The translations under genes were made by a program, and so were the position numbers. A stretch of 64,000 nucleotides of DNA from Streptomyces flavofungini (GTDB taxonomy: Bacteria > Actinomycetota > Actinomycetes > Streptomycetales > Streptomycetaceae). Below are positions 18,242 through 26,543 of the stretch, one piece after another. The notes under the pieces were generated by a model. That model was not told the origin of the DNA and did not search any database. It saw nothing but the letters and a program-made list of their open reading frames with translations. The DNA lies in NCBI RefSeq assembly GCF_030388665.1, contig NZ_CP128846.1, positions 7,018,501 to 7,082,500 on the forward strand. Reading direction: 5' to 3'. The first letter of the stretch is position 1, and every line of letters begins with the position of its first letter.

Positions 18242-21200
18242 ATGCTGCCGTCACAGACGCCCGGGTCCGGACCGAGCCGCAGAGCCGTGGTCGCCTCGGG
18301 AGCGATCGCCGGGATAGGGGCCGCCGTCGGAGTCGGCACCGGCTCCGCGTACGCGGCCCCCTCCGCCTCGTCCGCCGCCCCCGCGGCGGACGAGGCGATC
18401 CTGCGCTCGGCCGCCCTTGAGGTGCGCGTCGCCACCGGCTTCCCCCGCGTCGTGTCGTACACCGACCGCGAGAGCCGCGCCGTCCTGCACGGACAGCCCG
18501 ACCCCGTCAGCACGCTCCTCATCGACGACAAGGAGTACACGCCGAAGGTCACCGCGAGCGTCCGCGGCGACCGCGCCGCGTACGCCCTCACCCTCGACGG
18601 CGGCACCCGCATCGACGTGGAGATCACGGTGAAGGGCCGCCAGGTGCACTGGCGCGTCACGAAGATCGCCGACACCGCCGCCCTGCGCGTCGGCACCCTG
18701 CGCGTCCCCGGCCTCGCCCTGCTCTCCGTGCGCAGCGACCAGCCCGGCGCCGCACTGCTCGCCGCCAAGGTGCAGCTCGACAAGGCCAGGAGCGGCGACA
18801 CCCTGGTGCGGCTCACACCGGACACCCCCGCCGACGCGGCCACCGGCTGCGCCTACGCCGTGCTCGCCCACGACAAGCTGGGCGGCGCCGTCGAGACCAA
18901 CACCGTCTACGACAAGCCCACCGCGGAGACCAGCTGGGAGAACGGCCGCCTGTGGCGCCAGACCGTCCGCAAGGACTCCCACGTCGAGGCCCGCCTCACC
19001 CCCGGCCAGTGGACGCACCGCGCCGCCACCTCCCCGGTCGGCGCCACCGAACCCCTGCCGTACGCGACCGTCGTCATCACCGGCGACCGCAACGGCGACG
19101 GCAAGGTCGACTGGCAGGACGCCGCCATCGCCTTCCGCGACATCATGGTGAACCCGCTCGGCGCCGACGAGCAGCACCTGCGCGTCGTCCCGCACATCCC
19201 CTTCAACTTCGCCTCGCAGGCCACCAACCCGTTCCTGGCGACCCTCGACGACGTCAAACGGATCCACCTGGCCACCGACGGGCTGCGCCAGTACACGCTC
19301 CTCAAGGGCTACCAGTCCGAGGGCCACGACTCCGCGCACCCCGACTACGCGGGCAACTACAACCAGCGCGCGGGCGGCATCAAGGACCTCAACACCCTGG
19401 TCCGCGAGGGCTCCAAGTGGAACAGCGACTTCGGCGTCCACGTCAACGCCACCGAGTCCTACCCCGTCGCGAACGCCTTCTCCGACACGCTCGTCGACAA
19501 GAACAACGAGCAGTGGGACTGGCTCGACCAGAGCTACCGCATCGACCAGCGCCGCGACCTGGTCTCCGGCGACATCGTGCGCCGCTTCGCCGACCTGCGC
19601 CGCGACGCCCACCCGGCCCTGAACACCCTCTACATCGACGTGTTCCGCGAGTCCGGCTGGACCTCCGACCGCCTCCAGCGCACCCTGCGCGACCAGGGCT
19701 GGCAGGTCACCAGCGAATGGGGCCACGGCTTCGAACGCTCGGCACTGTGGTCGCACTGGGCCACCGAGACCGACTATGGCCCCGACACCTCCCGCGGCAT
19801 CAACTCCCGCCTCATCCGCTTCATCCGGCACCACCAGAAGGACGTCTTCGCCGACAAGTGGCCCTCGCTGCTCGGCATCGCCCGCATGGGCAACTTCAGC
19901 GGCTGGACCGGCAAGACCGACTGGACGAAGTTCTACGAACTGATCTGGACGCACGCCCTGCCCGCCAAGTACCTCCAGGCGCAGCCCATCAAGACCTGGG
20001 ACGAGCACGAGATCACGTTCTTCGGCGCCGGAGCCACCTCCGTGTCCGACGCCGACGGCGGCAGGCGGCGCATCACCACCGACGGCCGGCTCGTCTACGA
20101 CGGCGGCACCTATCTGCTGCCCTGGGAGCCGCGCCGGGCCACCGACCCCGCGAAGCTCTACCACTTCAACCCCGACGGCGGGAAGACCAGTTGGACGCTG
20201 CCCCGGGGCTGGAGGGGCGCCCGCAAGGTCGCCCTGTACCGCCTCACCGACCAGGGCCGCGCCTTCGTCGCCGACGTCCCCGTACGCGCCGGGAAGATCA
20301 CCCTCGACGCGGACGCCAAGCAGCCCTACGTCCTCCGCCGCACCCGCGCCCGCCGCGCCCCCGACCCCGACTGGGGCCAGGGCACCGCGCTGCGCGACCC
20401 CGGCTTCCACGCCGGTGACCTGGACGCCTGGCAGGTCAGCGGCCCCGCGTCGGTGGAGCGCAGCAAGCTCGGCGACTACGAACTCGTGGTGGCCGCGGGC
20501 GCCGCCGCCTCCGTCAGCCAGCGCCTGCGCCGCCTCAAGCCCGGCACCTACGTGGCGTCCGTACAGGTCGAGGTCGGGGAGCAGGCCGGACAGCGGCGCC
20601 GCGCCGCCCTGGAGGTCCGCACCGCCGACGGCGTCACCGCCGCCAACTGGACGCACACCTCCACCGCGGGCAACTTCGTCGCCGCCGACCGCAAGCACGG
20701 CACCCGCTTCCAGCGCCTGTTCACCCGCTTCACCGTTCCCGAGGGCGGCGGCCCGGTACGGCTCGCGCTGCGCGCCGTCGCCGGGGACGCCCGGGTGCGC
20801 TTCGACAACGTGCGCGTCGTCGCCACCGGCGCGCCGCCCGCGCTCGGCCGGGGCGTCCTCGTCCACGAGGACTTCGAGGACGTACCGCAGGGCTGGGGCC
20901 CCTTCGTGAAGGGCGACGCCGGCGGAGCCACCGACCCGCGCACCCACATCGCGCAGCGCCACGCCCCGTACACCCAGCGCGGCTGGAACGGCAAGGCCGT
21001 CGACGACGTCGTGGACGGCACCCAGTCCCTGAAGTCCCGCGGCGAGAACGACGGCCTCGTCTACCGGACGGTGCCGCACACGGTCCGCTTCGAGGGCGGC
21101 AAGCGCTACCGGGTGTCGTTCCGGTACGAGAACGAGAAGGCCGGGCAGTACGCGTGGGTGACCGCCGTGGACGAGCCCGACGCGCGCGAACTCTCCCGCG

Positions 21201-21349
21201 AGGCCCTGCCCGTGGCCATCACCCCCACCACCCTGTCCTACGAGTTCACCGCCCCCGCGGACGGCGAGGCCTGGGTGGGCCTGCGGAAGGTCGGCGACGA
21301 CGGGAAGGCGGAGTTCGTCCTCGACGCGTTCGAGGTGCGGGAGGCCTAG
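18242..21349 (+). CDS. Secreted endo-alpha-N-acetylgalactosaminidase (GH101)
   Basis: A 1035-residue exported glycoside hydrolase of family 101, which releases the core-1 disaccharide from O-glycans of mucin-type glycoproteins. It has a twin-arginine signal (SRRAVVASGAIAGIGAAVGV), an N-terminal beta-sandwich, a Ca2+-type loop DRNGDGKVDWQD, and a TIM-barrel with nucleophile Asp466 in LYIDVFRESGW. The acid/base is Glu492 (TSEWG) or Glu498 (GFERS); the latter is 32 residues from the nucleophile, as reported for the pneumococcal enzyme. Two carbohydrate-binding-like beta domains close the protein. ATG 18242 with GGAGGAG is chosen over GTG 18143, which would put 33 residues before the Tat motif. 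Confidence 0.9.
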   Translation: MLPSQTPGSGPSRRAVVASGAIAGIGAAVGVGTGSAYAAPSASSAAPAADEAILRSAALEVRVATGFPRVVSYTDRESRAVLHGQPDPVSTLLIDDKEYTPKVTASVRGDRAAYALTLDGGTRIDVEITVKGRQVHWRVTKIADTAALRVGTLRVPGLALLSVRSDQPGAALLAAKVQLDKARSGDTLVRLTPDTPADAATGCAYAVLAHDKLGGAVETNTVYDKPTAETSWENGRLWRQTVRKDSHVEARLTPGQWTHRAATSPVGATEPLPYATVVITGDRNGDGKVDWQDAAIAFRDIMVNPLGADEQHLRVVPHIPFNFASQATNPFLATLDDVKRIHLATDGLRQYTLLKGYQSEGHDSAHPDYAGNYNQRAGGIKDLNTLVREGSKWNSDFGVHVNATESYPVANAFSDTLVDKNNEQWDWLDQSYRIDQRRDLVSGDIVRRFADLRRDAHPALNTLYIDVFRESGWTSDRLQRTLRDQGWQVTSEWGHGFERSALWSHWATETDYGPDTSRGINSRLIRFIRHHQKDVFADKWPSLLGIARMGNFSGWTGKTDWTKFYELIWTHALPAKYLQAQPIKTWDEHEITFFGAGATSVSDADGGRRRITTDGRLVYDGGTYLLPWEPRRATDPAKLYHFNPDGGKTSWTLPRGWRGARKVALYRLTDQGRAFVADVPVRAGKITLDADAKQPYVLRRTRARRAPDPDWGQGTALRDPGFHAGDLDAWQVSGPASVERSKLGDYELVVAAGAAASVSQRLRRLKPGTYVASVQVEVGEQAGQRRRAALEVRTADGVTAANWTHTSTAGNFVAADRKHGTRFQRLFTRFTVPEGGGPVRLALRAVAGDARVRFDNVRVVATGAPPALGRGVLVHEDFEDVPQGWGPFVKGDAGGATDPRTHIAQRHAPYTQRGWNGKAVDDVVDGTQSLKSRGENDGLVYRTVPHTVRFEGGKRYRVSFRYENEKAGQYAWVTAVDEPDARELSREALPVAITPTTLSYEFTAPADGEAWVGLRKVGDDGKAEFVLDAFEVREA

Positions 21350-21386
21350 GGCCCGCGCGGATCCGCCGGACAGGCCCTGGCCCGGC

Positions 21387-21426
21387 GGGCCCGCCGGACA
21401 GGTCCTGACGCCTGTCCGGCGGGCCC
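21387..21426. terminator. Bidirectional terminator between GH101 and reductase genes
   Basis: GGGCCCGCCGGACAGG (21387-21402) and CCTGTCCGGCGGGCCC (21411-21426) form a perfect 16-bp stem with an 8-nt loop between convergent genes. Confidence 0.85.
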
Positions 21427-21429
21427 CGC

Positions 21430-22284
21430 TCAGGCGGACGCGCGGAATTCGTCCGCGTGGTCCTCGGCCCACCGCGCGAACGTCCGCGCCGGGCGGCCCG
21501 TGACGTCCGCCACCGTCGTCGTCACGTCCGGTCGCGTGCCGACGCTGTCACCGATGGACTTCAGCAGGGCGGGCAGCAGCTCCGGCGCGACGTGCGGGAA
21601 CATCTCCGCGGGCACCTGGTCCGGCGCTATCTCCTCGAAGCGGAGCTCCCGCCCGACCGCCCGGCCCACCGCGTGGATCTGCTCCCGTGTGGTGATGCCC
21701 TCCGGGCCGGTCAGGGAGTACACGGCGCCGTTGTGCCCCGCGGGGTCCCGCAGCGCCACGGTGGCGACGGCCGCGATGTCGGCCTCGTGGACCGGCGCGG
21801 ACACGGCATCGCCGAACGGCCCGCGGACCGTGTCGCCCGCGCGGACCTGCGGCGCCCACTGCAGCGAGTTGGTGCCGAACGCGCCGGGCCGCAGCATCGT
21901 CCAGCCGAGGCCGCTCTCCCGGACGTGCCGTTCCAGCTCGGAGTGCACGACGTGGATGGGGTGCTCGGCGGCCTCGTCGTGGTCGACGATGATCGACGAC
22001 AGCACCACGACGTGCTCGACCCCGCCCTCCCGCGCGGCCGCGAGCAGCGCCGGCGCGCCCTCGCCCCCCGCCGCCAGATGCAGGAACAACGCCGAGGCGC
22101 CCGCGAACTGCGCGGCCATGGCCTCCGGTTCACCCGGCCCCGCGAACCGCACCACCTCGGCCCCCTCCGGCAGCCGCGCGCGGGCCGGGTCCCGCGTCAG
22201 GGCGCGGACCGGCACCCGGTCGGCGGTGAGCTGGGAGACGAGAGCGCGGCCTACGTTGCCGGTGGCACCGGTCACGACGATCAC
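21430..22284 (-). CDS. NAD(P)-binding NmrA-family protein
   Basis: A 284-residue atypical short-chain dehydrogenase/NmrA-like protein. The Rossmann motif TGATGNVGR lies at the very N-terminus (residues 5-13), followed by VRALTRDPARA, the usual NADP-discriminating strand. It lacks the classical YxxxK catalytic pair, so it may be a redox sensor or a quinone/NADPH reductase rather than a dehydrogenase. The GTG at 22284 is chosen because AAGGAG lies 6 nt upstream and the Rossmann strand begins immediately; a longer frame upstream adds unrelated residues. It is convergent with GH101. Confidence 0.88.
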   Translation of the reverse strand: MIVVTGATGNVGRALVSQLTADRVPVRALTRDPARARLPEGAEVVRFAGPGEPEAMAAQFAGASALFLHLAAGGEGAPALLAAAREGGVEHVVVLSSIIVDHDEAAEHPIHVVHSELERHVRESGLGWTMLRPGAFGTNSLQWAPQVRAGDTVRGPFGDAVSAPVHEADIAAVATVALRDPAGHNGAVYSLTGPEGITTREQIHAVGRAVGRELRFEEIAPDQVPAEMFPHVAPELLPALLKSIGDSVGTRPDVTTTVADVTGRPARTFARWAEDHADEFRASA

Positions 22285-22465
22285 GGGGTGCTCCTTGAGG
22301 TCGGGACGACACCGGGCCGGGGGCACACGCCCCCGGCCCGGCTCTGATCACCACCGACCCTAGGCGGCACACGGGGCCCGCCGGATCAGCACCATGGAGT
22401 AGATGACCCACACGCCCCTGGTCCGACGGACCTAGGTCCCGGGACCGGGGCCCGCCGCACCCGCC

Positions 22466-24970
22466 TCACACCCCCTCGGCGCTCCGGCGCACCCGCAACG
22501 CCCGCTCCAGGTCGTCCAGTTGGTCCACGAGCCGGCGCCGGAGGGCGGGCAGCACATCGGTGCGCTCCAGGCACTGCCCGCCCAGGCGCAGCGTGTCCTC
22601 GTCGACGGCGAACACCGGGAACGCGTACCGTCCGGCGGCCTCGGCGATGGCGGGCCCGCGGCGGGCGGCGAGCGCCACCGCGTCCTCGAAGAACCGCGGC
22701 ACGTACGTGCGGACGACCGCGTCCTGCTCGGGCTGCCAGAAGCCCTGCGCGGTCGCGGTGAACAGGTAGTTGGACAGCTCGTCGGAGCCGAACATCGCAT
22801 CCCACGCCGCCCGCTTCGCGCCCGCGTCCGGCAGCGCCGCCCGGCAGCGCGCGGCCCCCTCCTGACCGGTCGCGCTCGGGTCCCTGCGGAGCTCGGCGGC
22901 GATGGCGTCCTCATCCGTCGCGCCGAGCACCGCCAGCCTGCCCAGGACCCGCCAGCGCAGCTCGGGGTCCAGTTCGGGCCCGCCCGGCACGGCCCCCTGC
23001 GACAGCCACGTCGTCAGCGGCTCCGGCTGCGTCGACGCGTCGATGAGCCCCCGCACCGCCACCAGCCGCAGCCCCGGGTGCGAACCGTCCTCCGTACGCC
23101 GGATCACGTCCTGGCACAGCGCGTCCAGGACCGCCAGGGCGGCGCCGCGGCCGTCCGGCGGGGTGTAGCGCCCGGCGACGACAGCCGACGCGAACGGCAG
23201 GACACCGGAGACGAGGGCCAGGTCGCTCTCCGCGGGCAGATGCGCCCGCGCCGCCGCCAGGAACACACCGGGCGCCAGATCGCCGTCGCGCACCATGTCC
23301 CGCAGCGTGTTCCACAGCACCGCCCGCGTCAGCGGGTCCGGCACCCCCGACAGGGACGTGAGGACGGTCTCCTGGGACACCGCGTCGAGCCGGATCTTCG
23401 CGTACGTCAAGTCGTGGTCGTTGGGCACGATCAGGGCGGGCCTGCCCCCGTCACGCGCCACCGGAGCCCCCTGCTCCGGCACGTCCGTCTCGTACCGCTC
23501 GCGCAGCACCAGCGCCTTCCCGTCCGACAGATCACGGTCGAACACCCCGACCGCCACCCGGTGCGGACGGCTGCCGTCCCGCTCCAGGGACAGCGTCCAC
23601 TCCCGGCCGCCGTGTGTGACGGTCGGCGTGAACACGTCCACACCGGTCGTCCGCAGCCACGACCGCGCCCAGCCGTGCACGTCACGGTCCGTGGTCGAGG
23701 CGAGGTTGTCGATGAAGTCGGCGAGCGTGGCGTTGCCGAACCTGTGCCGCGCGAAGTGCGCGTTGATGCCCGCGAGGAAGTCCTTCTCGCCCAGCCACGC
23801 GACGAGCTGCCGCAGCGCGCTCGCGCCCTTGGCGTAGGAGATCCCGTCGAAGTTGAGCATCGCCGACGCCGTGTCGGGCACCGCGTCCGGATCCGGCGCC
23901 ACGGGGTGCGTGGACGGGCGCTGGTCGGCGTCGTAGCCCCACGGCTTGCGGGCGACGGCGAAGTCGACCCAGGTGTCGGTGAAGCGCGTCGCCTCGCTCA
24001 GCGTCTGATAGCCCATGTACTCCGCGAACGACTCGTTCAGCCAGATGTCGTCCCACCACCGCAGCGTCACCAGGTCGCCGAACCACATGTGCGCCATCTC
24101 GTGCGCGACGACCATGCCGCGGAGCTGCCGCTCGGTATCGGTGACCGCCGAGCGGTACACGTAGTCGTCGCGGAAGGTGACCAGACCCGGGTTCTCCATG
24201 GCACCCGCGTTGAACTCGGGGACGAACGCCTGGTCGTAGGAGTCGAAGGGGTAGGGCTCGGTGAACTTCTCCTCGTACCGGTCGAAGCACGCCCGCGTGA
24301 TGTCGAACAGCTCGTCGGCGTCGGCGTCCAGGTGCTGCGCCAGCGAACGACGGCAGTGCAGGCCGAAGGGCAGCCCCCGGTGCTCGGTGCGCACCGAGTG
24401 CCAGGGCCCCGCGGCGACCGCCACGAGATACGTCGAGAGCGGCGGCGTCGCGGCCGCCCGCCACTCGCCCCCGCCCACATGCTCGGTCACGCCGTTCGCG
24501 AGCACCGACCAGCCCTTGGGCGCCCGCACGCCGAGCTCGAACACCGCCTTCAGATCGGGCTGGTCGAAGGCCGCGAACACCCGCTGCACGTCCTCCATGA
24601 ACAACTGTGTGTAGACGTACGTCTCACCGTCGCTCGGGTCCGTGAAGCGGTGCATGCCCTCGCCGGTGCGGGAGTAGCGCATCGACGCCTCGACCCGCAG
24701 CTCGTGCTCACCCGCCGTGAGCCCCCGCAGCGGCAGCCGGTTGTCGGCCAGGTCCGCGGGGTCGAGGGGAACGCCGTCGAGCGTGACGGAACGCAGGCGG
24801 GCGGGCTTCAGCTCGACGAAGGTGTCCCCGTCCGCGGCGGCCCTGAACGTGATCACCGTGCGGGAATCGAAGGTGTCCTCGCCGGTCGTGAGATCCAGGG
24901 CGATCTCGTACCGCCGGACATCGAGGAGCCGGGCTCGGGTCTGCGCTTCGTCGCGCGTCAGTACGGGCAT
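22466..24970 (-). CDS. pepN: Aminopeptidase N (M1 family)
   Basis: An 834-residue zinc aminopeptidase that removes N-terminal residues from peptides in the cytoplasm. The exopeptidase motif GAMENPG and the zinc site HEMAH (His290, Glu291, His294) followed 18 residues later by Glu313 (WLNESFAEY) are intact. The N-terminal beta domain (YEIALDLTTGEDTFDSRT) and the C-terminal ERAP1-like helical domain match the actinobacterial PepN length. ATG 24970 (MPVLTRDEAQTRA) is the family's usual start. The upstream frame to 25060 is not supported. The next gene on this strand is chorismate mutase, 127 nt away. Confidence 0.96.
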   Translation of the reverse strand: MPVLTRDEAQTRARLLDVRRYEIALDLTTGEDTFDSRTVITFRAAADGDTFVELKPARLRSVTLDGVPLDPADLADNRLPLRGLTAGEHELRVEASMRYSRTGEGMHRFTDPSDGETYVYTQLFMEDVQRVFAAFDQPDLKAVFELGVRAPKGWSVLANGVTEHVGGGEWRAAATPPLSTYLVAVAAGPWHSVRTEHRGLPFGLHCRRSLAQHLDADADELFDITRACFDRYEEKFTEPYPFDSYDQAFVPEFNAGAMENPGLVTFRDDYVYRSAVTDTERQLRGMVVAHEMAHMWFGDLVTLRWWDDIWLNESFAEYMGYQTLSEATRFTDTWVDFAVARKPWGYDADQRPSTHPVAPDPDAVPDTASAMLNFDGISYAKGASALRQLVAWLGEKDFLAGINAHFARHRFGNATLADFIDNLASTTDRDVHGWARSWLRTTGVDVFTPTVTHGGREWTLSLERDGSRPHRVAVGVFDRDLSDGKALVLRERYETDVPEQGAPVARDGGRPALIVPNDHDLTYAKIRLDAVSQETVLTSLSGVPDPLTRAVLWNTLRDMVRDGDLAPGVFLAAARAHLPAESDLALVSGVLPFASAVVAGRYTPPDGRGAALAVLDALCQDVIRRTEDGSHPGLRLVAVRGLIDASTQPEPLTTWLSQGAVPGGPELDPELRWRVLGRLAVLGATDEDAIAAELRRDPSATGQEGAARCRAALPDAGAKRAAWDAMFGSDELSNYLFTATAQGFWQPEQDAVVRTYVPRFFEDAVALAARRGPAIAEAAGRYAFPVFAVDEDTLRLGGQCLERTDVLPALRRRLVDQLDDLERALRVRRSAEGV

Positions 24971-25096
24971 CTGGCCATGGTGCCTGATCGGGCTGGGCGG
25001 CTGGCAGTGGGTGTCCCCACGCGCACCCGGCGCGCACAGCCCGCGAAGCGGCGCGCGCACCGCCGGGGCGCCCCCCGCCCCGCGCGGGCCACGACC

Positions 25097-25453
25097 TCAG
25101 CGGGCGCCGTCCGCGATGCTCTCGTGATGGCGGATGACCTCCGCGATGATGAAGTTCAGGAACTTCTCCGCGAACGCCGGATCGAGCTTCGCGTTCTCCG
25201 CCAGCTCCCGCAGCCGCGCGATCTGCCGGGCCTCCCGCGCCGGGTCGGCGGGCGGCAACTGATGGTTGGCCTTGAGGTGGCCGACCTGCTGCGTGCACTT
25301 GAAGCGCTCGGCGAGCATGTGGACGACGGCCGCGTCGATGTTGTCGATGCTGTCCCGCAGCCGCGAGAGCTCCGCGCGCACCGCGGGGTCCACGGCGTCC
25401 CCCGCACCGGCCCCGGCCGCGCCGCTGTCGTCACTGGTGTGGCGTGTGGTCAT
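25097..25453 (-). CDS. Chorismate mutase (AroQ type)
   Basis: A 118-residue helical chorismate mutase, converting chorismate to prephenate for Phe/Tyr synthesis. After a flexible Asp/Ala-rich start come the family motifs LSRLRDSIDNIDAAVVHMLA (helix 1), RFKCTQQVGHLKANHQLPP with the catalytic Arg/Lys, and DPAREARQIARLREL. No second domain, such as prephenate dehydratase, is attached. It begins at ATG 25453, head-to-tail with the AraC regulator upstream, whose 3' end is 12 nt away. Confidence 0.92.
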   Translation of the reverse strand: MTTRHTSDDSGAAGAGAGDAVDPAVRAELSRLRDSIDNIDAAVVHMLAERFKCTQQVGHLKANHQLPPADPAREARQIARLRELAENAKLDPAFAEKFLNFIIAEVIRHHESIADGAR

Positions 25454-25464
25454 GGCAGCCGAGC

Positions 25465-26385
25465 CTACGTGCCCGCACCCCCGCCCCCCGAAGCGGCCGT
25501 GCCGTCGAACGAAGAGAGCGTCGGCGGCCGCTCCGGATCCGGCACCTGCTGCGACCAGCCACCCGGCACCGCCCGCCCCTGCTGCTCCCGGAACCGCACC
25601 GGCGCCATCCCGACACGACGCGTGAACAGTCGCGAGAAGTACGCCGGATCGTCATACCCCACCCGCCGCGCCACCGCGGCCACCGGCAGCTCCGTCGCCG
25701 CGAGCAGCTCCTTGGCCCGGCCCAGCCGGATGCCGAGGAGATAGTCCTTCGGACTGCACCCGGCGCCCCTGCGCACCGCCGTGCGCAGCTCCGCGGGCGT
25801 CATGCCGTGCCGGGCCGCGTGCTCCGTCACCGAAAGCGCCTTGAACGCGTCCCTGGCCAGGGACTGGAGCACCGGGTCCCCGTCCGGCGCGATGTCCGCC
25901 CGCGCCCGGCGCAACGCCACGAGCAGCTCGTGGACGGCCGCGCTCGTCTCGACCTCGAGCAGCGGATTGCCCCGCCGCGCGGCACGGGCGATGCGCCCGA
26001 CGACGGCCCGCGCCCCGTCCGGGTCGGCGAGCGGCACCACCGGCCGGTCCGGCTCGATGTAGCCCAGCTCCGTGTACGTCGTCGTGGCGGGCCCCGTGAA
26101 GTCCACGAAGCACTCGTCCCAGCCCGTCTCCGGATCGGCGCCGTAGTGGTGCGGCACCCCCGGCGACAGCCAGATCAACGCGGGCGCCGTGACCGCCCTG
26201 CGGCGCCCGTCCGGCGCCCGGAACCAGCCGCTGCCCGAACTGATCACCAGGGCCACGTGGTGATCCAGGGCGCGGGGCCCCACGGCGGGCAGCGTGCCGT
26301 GCTGCAGGCCCACGCCCAGACAGACCAGGCCGAGGCGGTGATGGACCGGGCTCGGCGTGAAATACCGCATCCAGGTGTGGTACAT
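25465..26385 (-). CDS. AraC-family transcriptional regulator
   Basis: A 306-residue regulator with an N-terminal cupin-like sugar-binding domain (LVISSGSGWFRAPDG, WLSPGVPHHY) and a C-terminal AraC DNA-binding domain with two helix-turn-helices (PVAAVARRVGYDDPAYFSRLF and the preceding ATELP segment). It is divergent from the GH35 gene, 158 bp apart, so it most likely controls that gene in response to a galactoside. ATG 26385 is chosen (MYHTWMRYFTPSP); the frame continues upstream into the intergenic region without a better start. The tail after the DNA-binding domain is Gly/Pro-rich. Confidence 0.9.
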   Translation of the reverse strand: MYHTWMRYFTPSPVHHRLGLVCLGVGLQHGTLPAVGPRALDHHVALVISSGSGWFRAPDGRRRAVTAPALIWLSPGVPHHYGADPETGWDECFVDFTGPATTTYTELGYIEPDRPVVPLADPDGARAVVGRIARAARRGNPLLEVETSAAVHELLVALRRARADIAPDGDPVLQSLARDAFKALSVTEHAARHGMTPAELRTAVRRGAGCSPKDYLLGIRLGRAKELLAATELPVAAVARRVGYDDPAYFSRLFTRRVGMAPVRFREQQGRAVPGGWSQQVPDPERPPTLSSFDGTAASGGGGAGT

Positions 26386-26543
26386 CCGCTGCTGCCCCTC
26401 TCGTCCCCGCGCTCCGCCCGCCTCCGCGCCCGACGCGCCGACCGGCACCGGATCGCTGCGTCCAACCCGGCTCGATCTTTGTCCATGGACCGTGCCGCCC
26501 GCCAGAGGCAATCGTGGCCGCAGTGATGATCGGGAGGGACACG

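Noticed and set aside
18251..21472. A 1073-codon open frame opposite the GH101 gene, and comparable long frames opposite pepN (22520-25744) and polA (48141-51200)
   Set aside because: They are by-products of extreme third-position GC content. Their translations are runs of Ala/Gly/Arg/His without domain motifs, while the opposite strand carries full conserved families.
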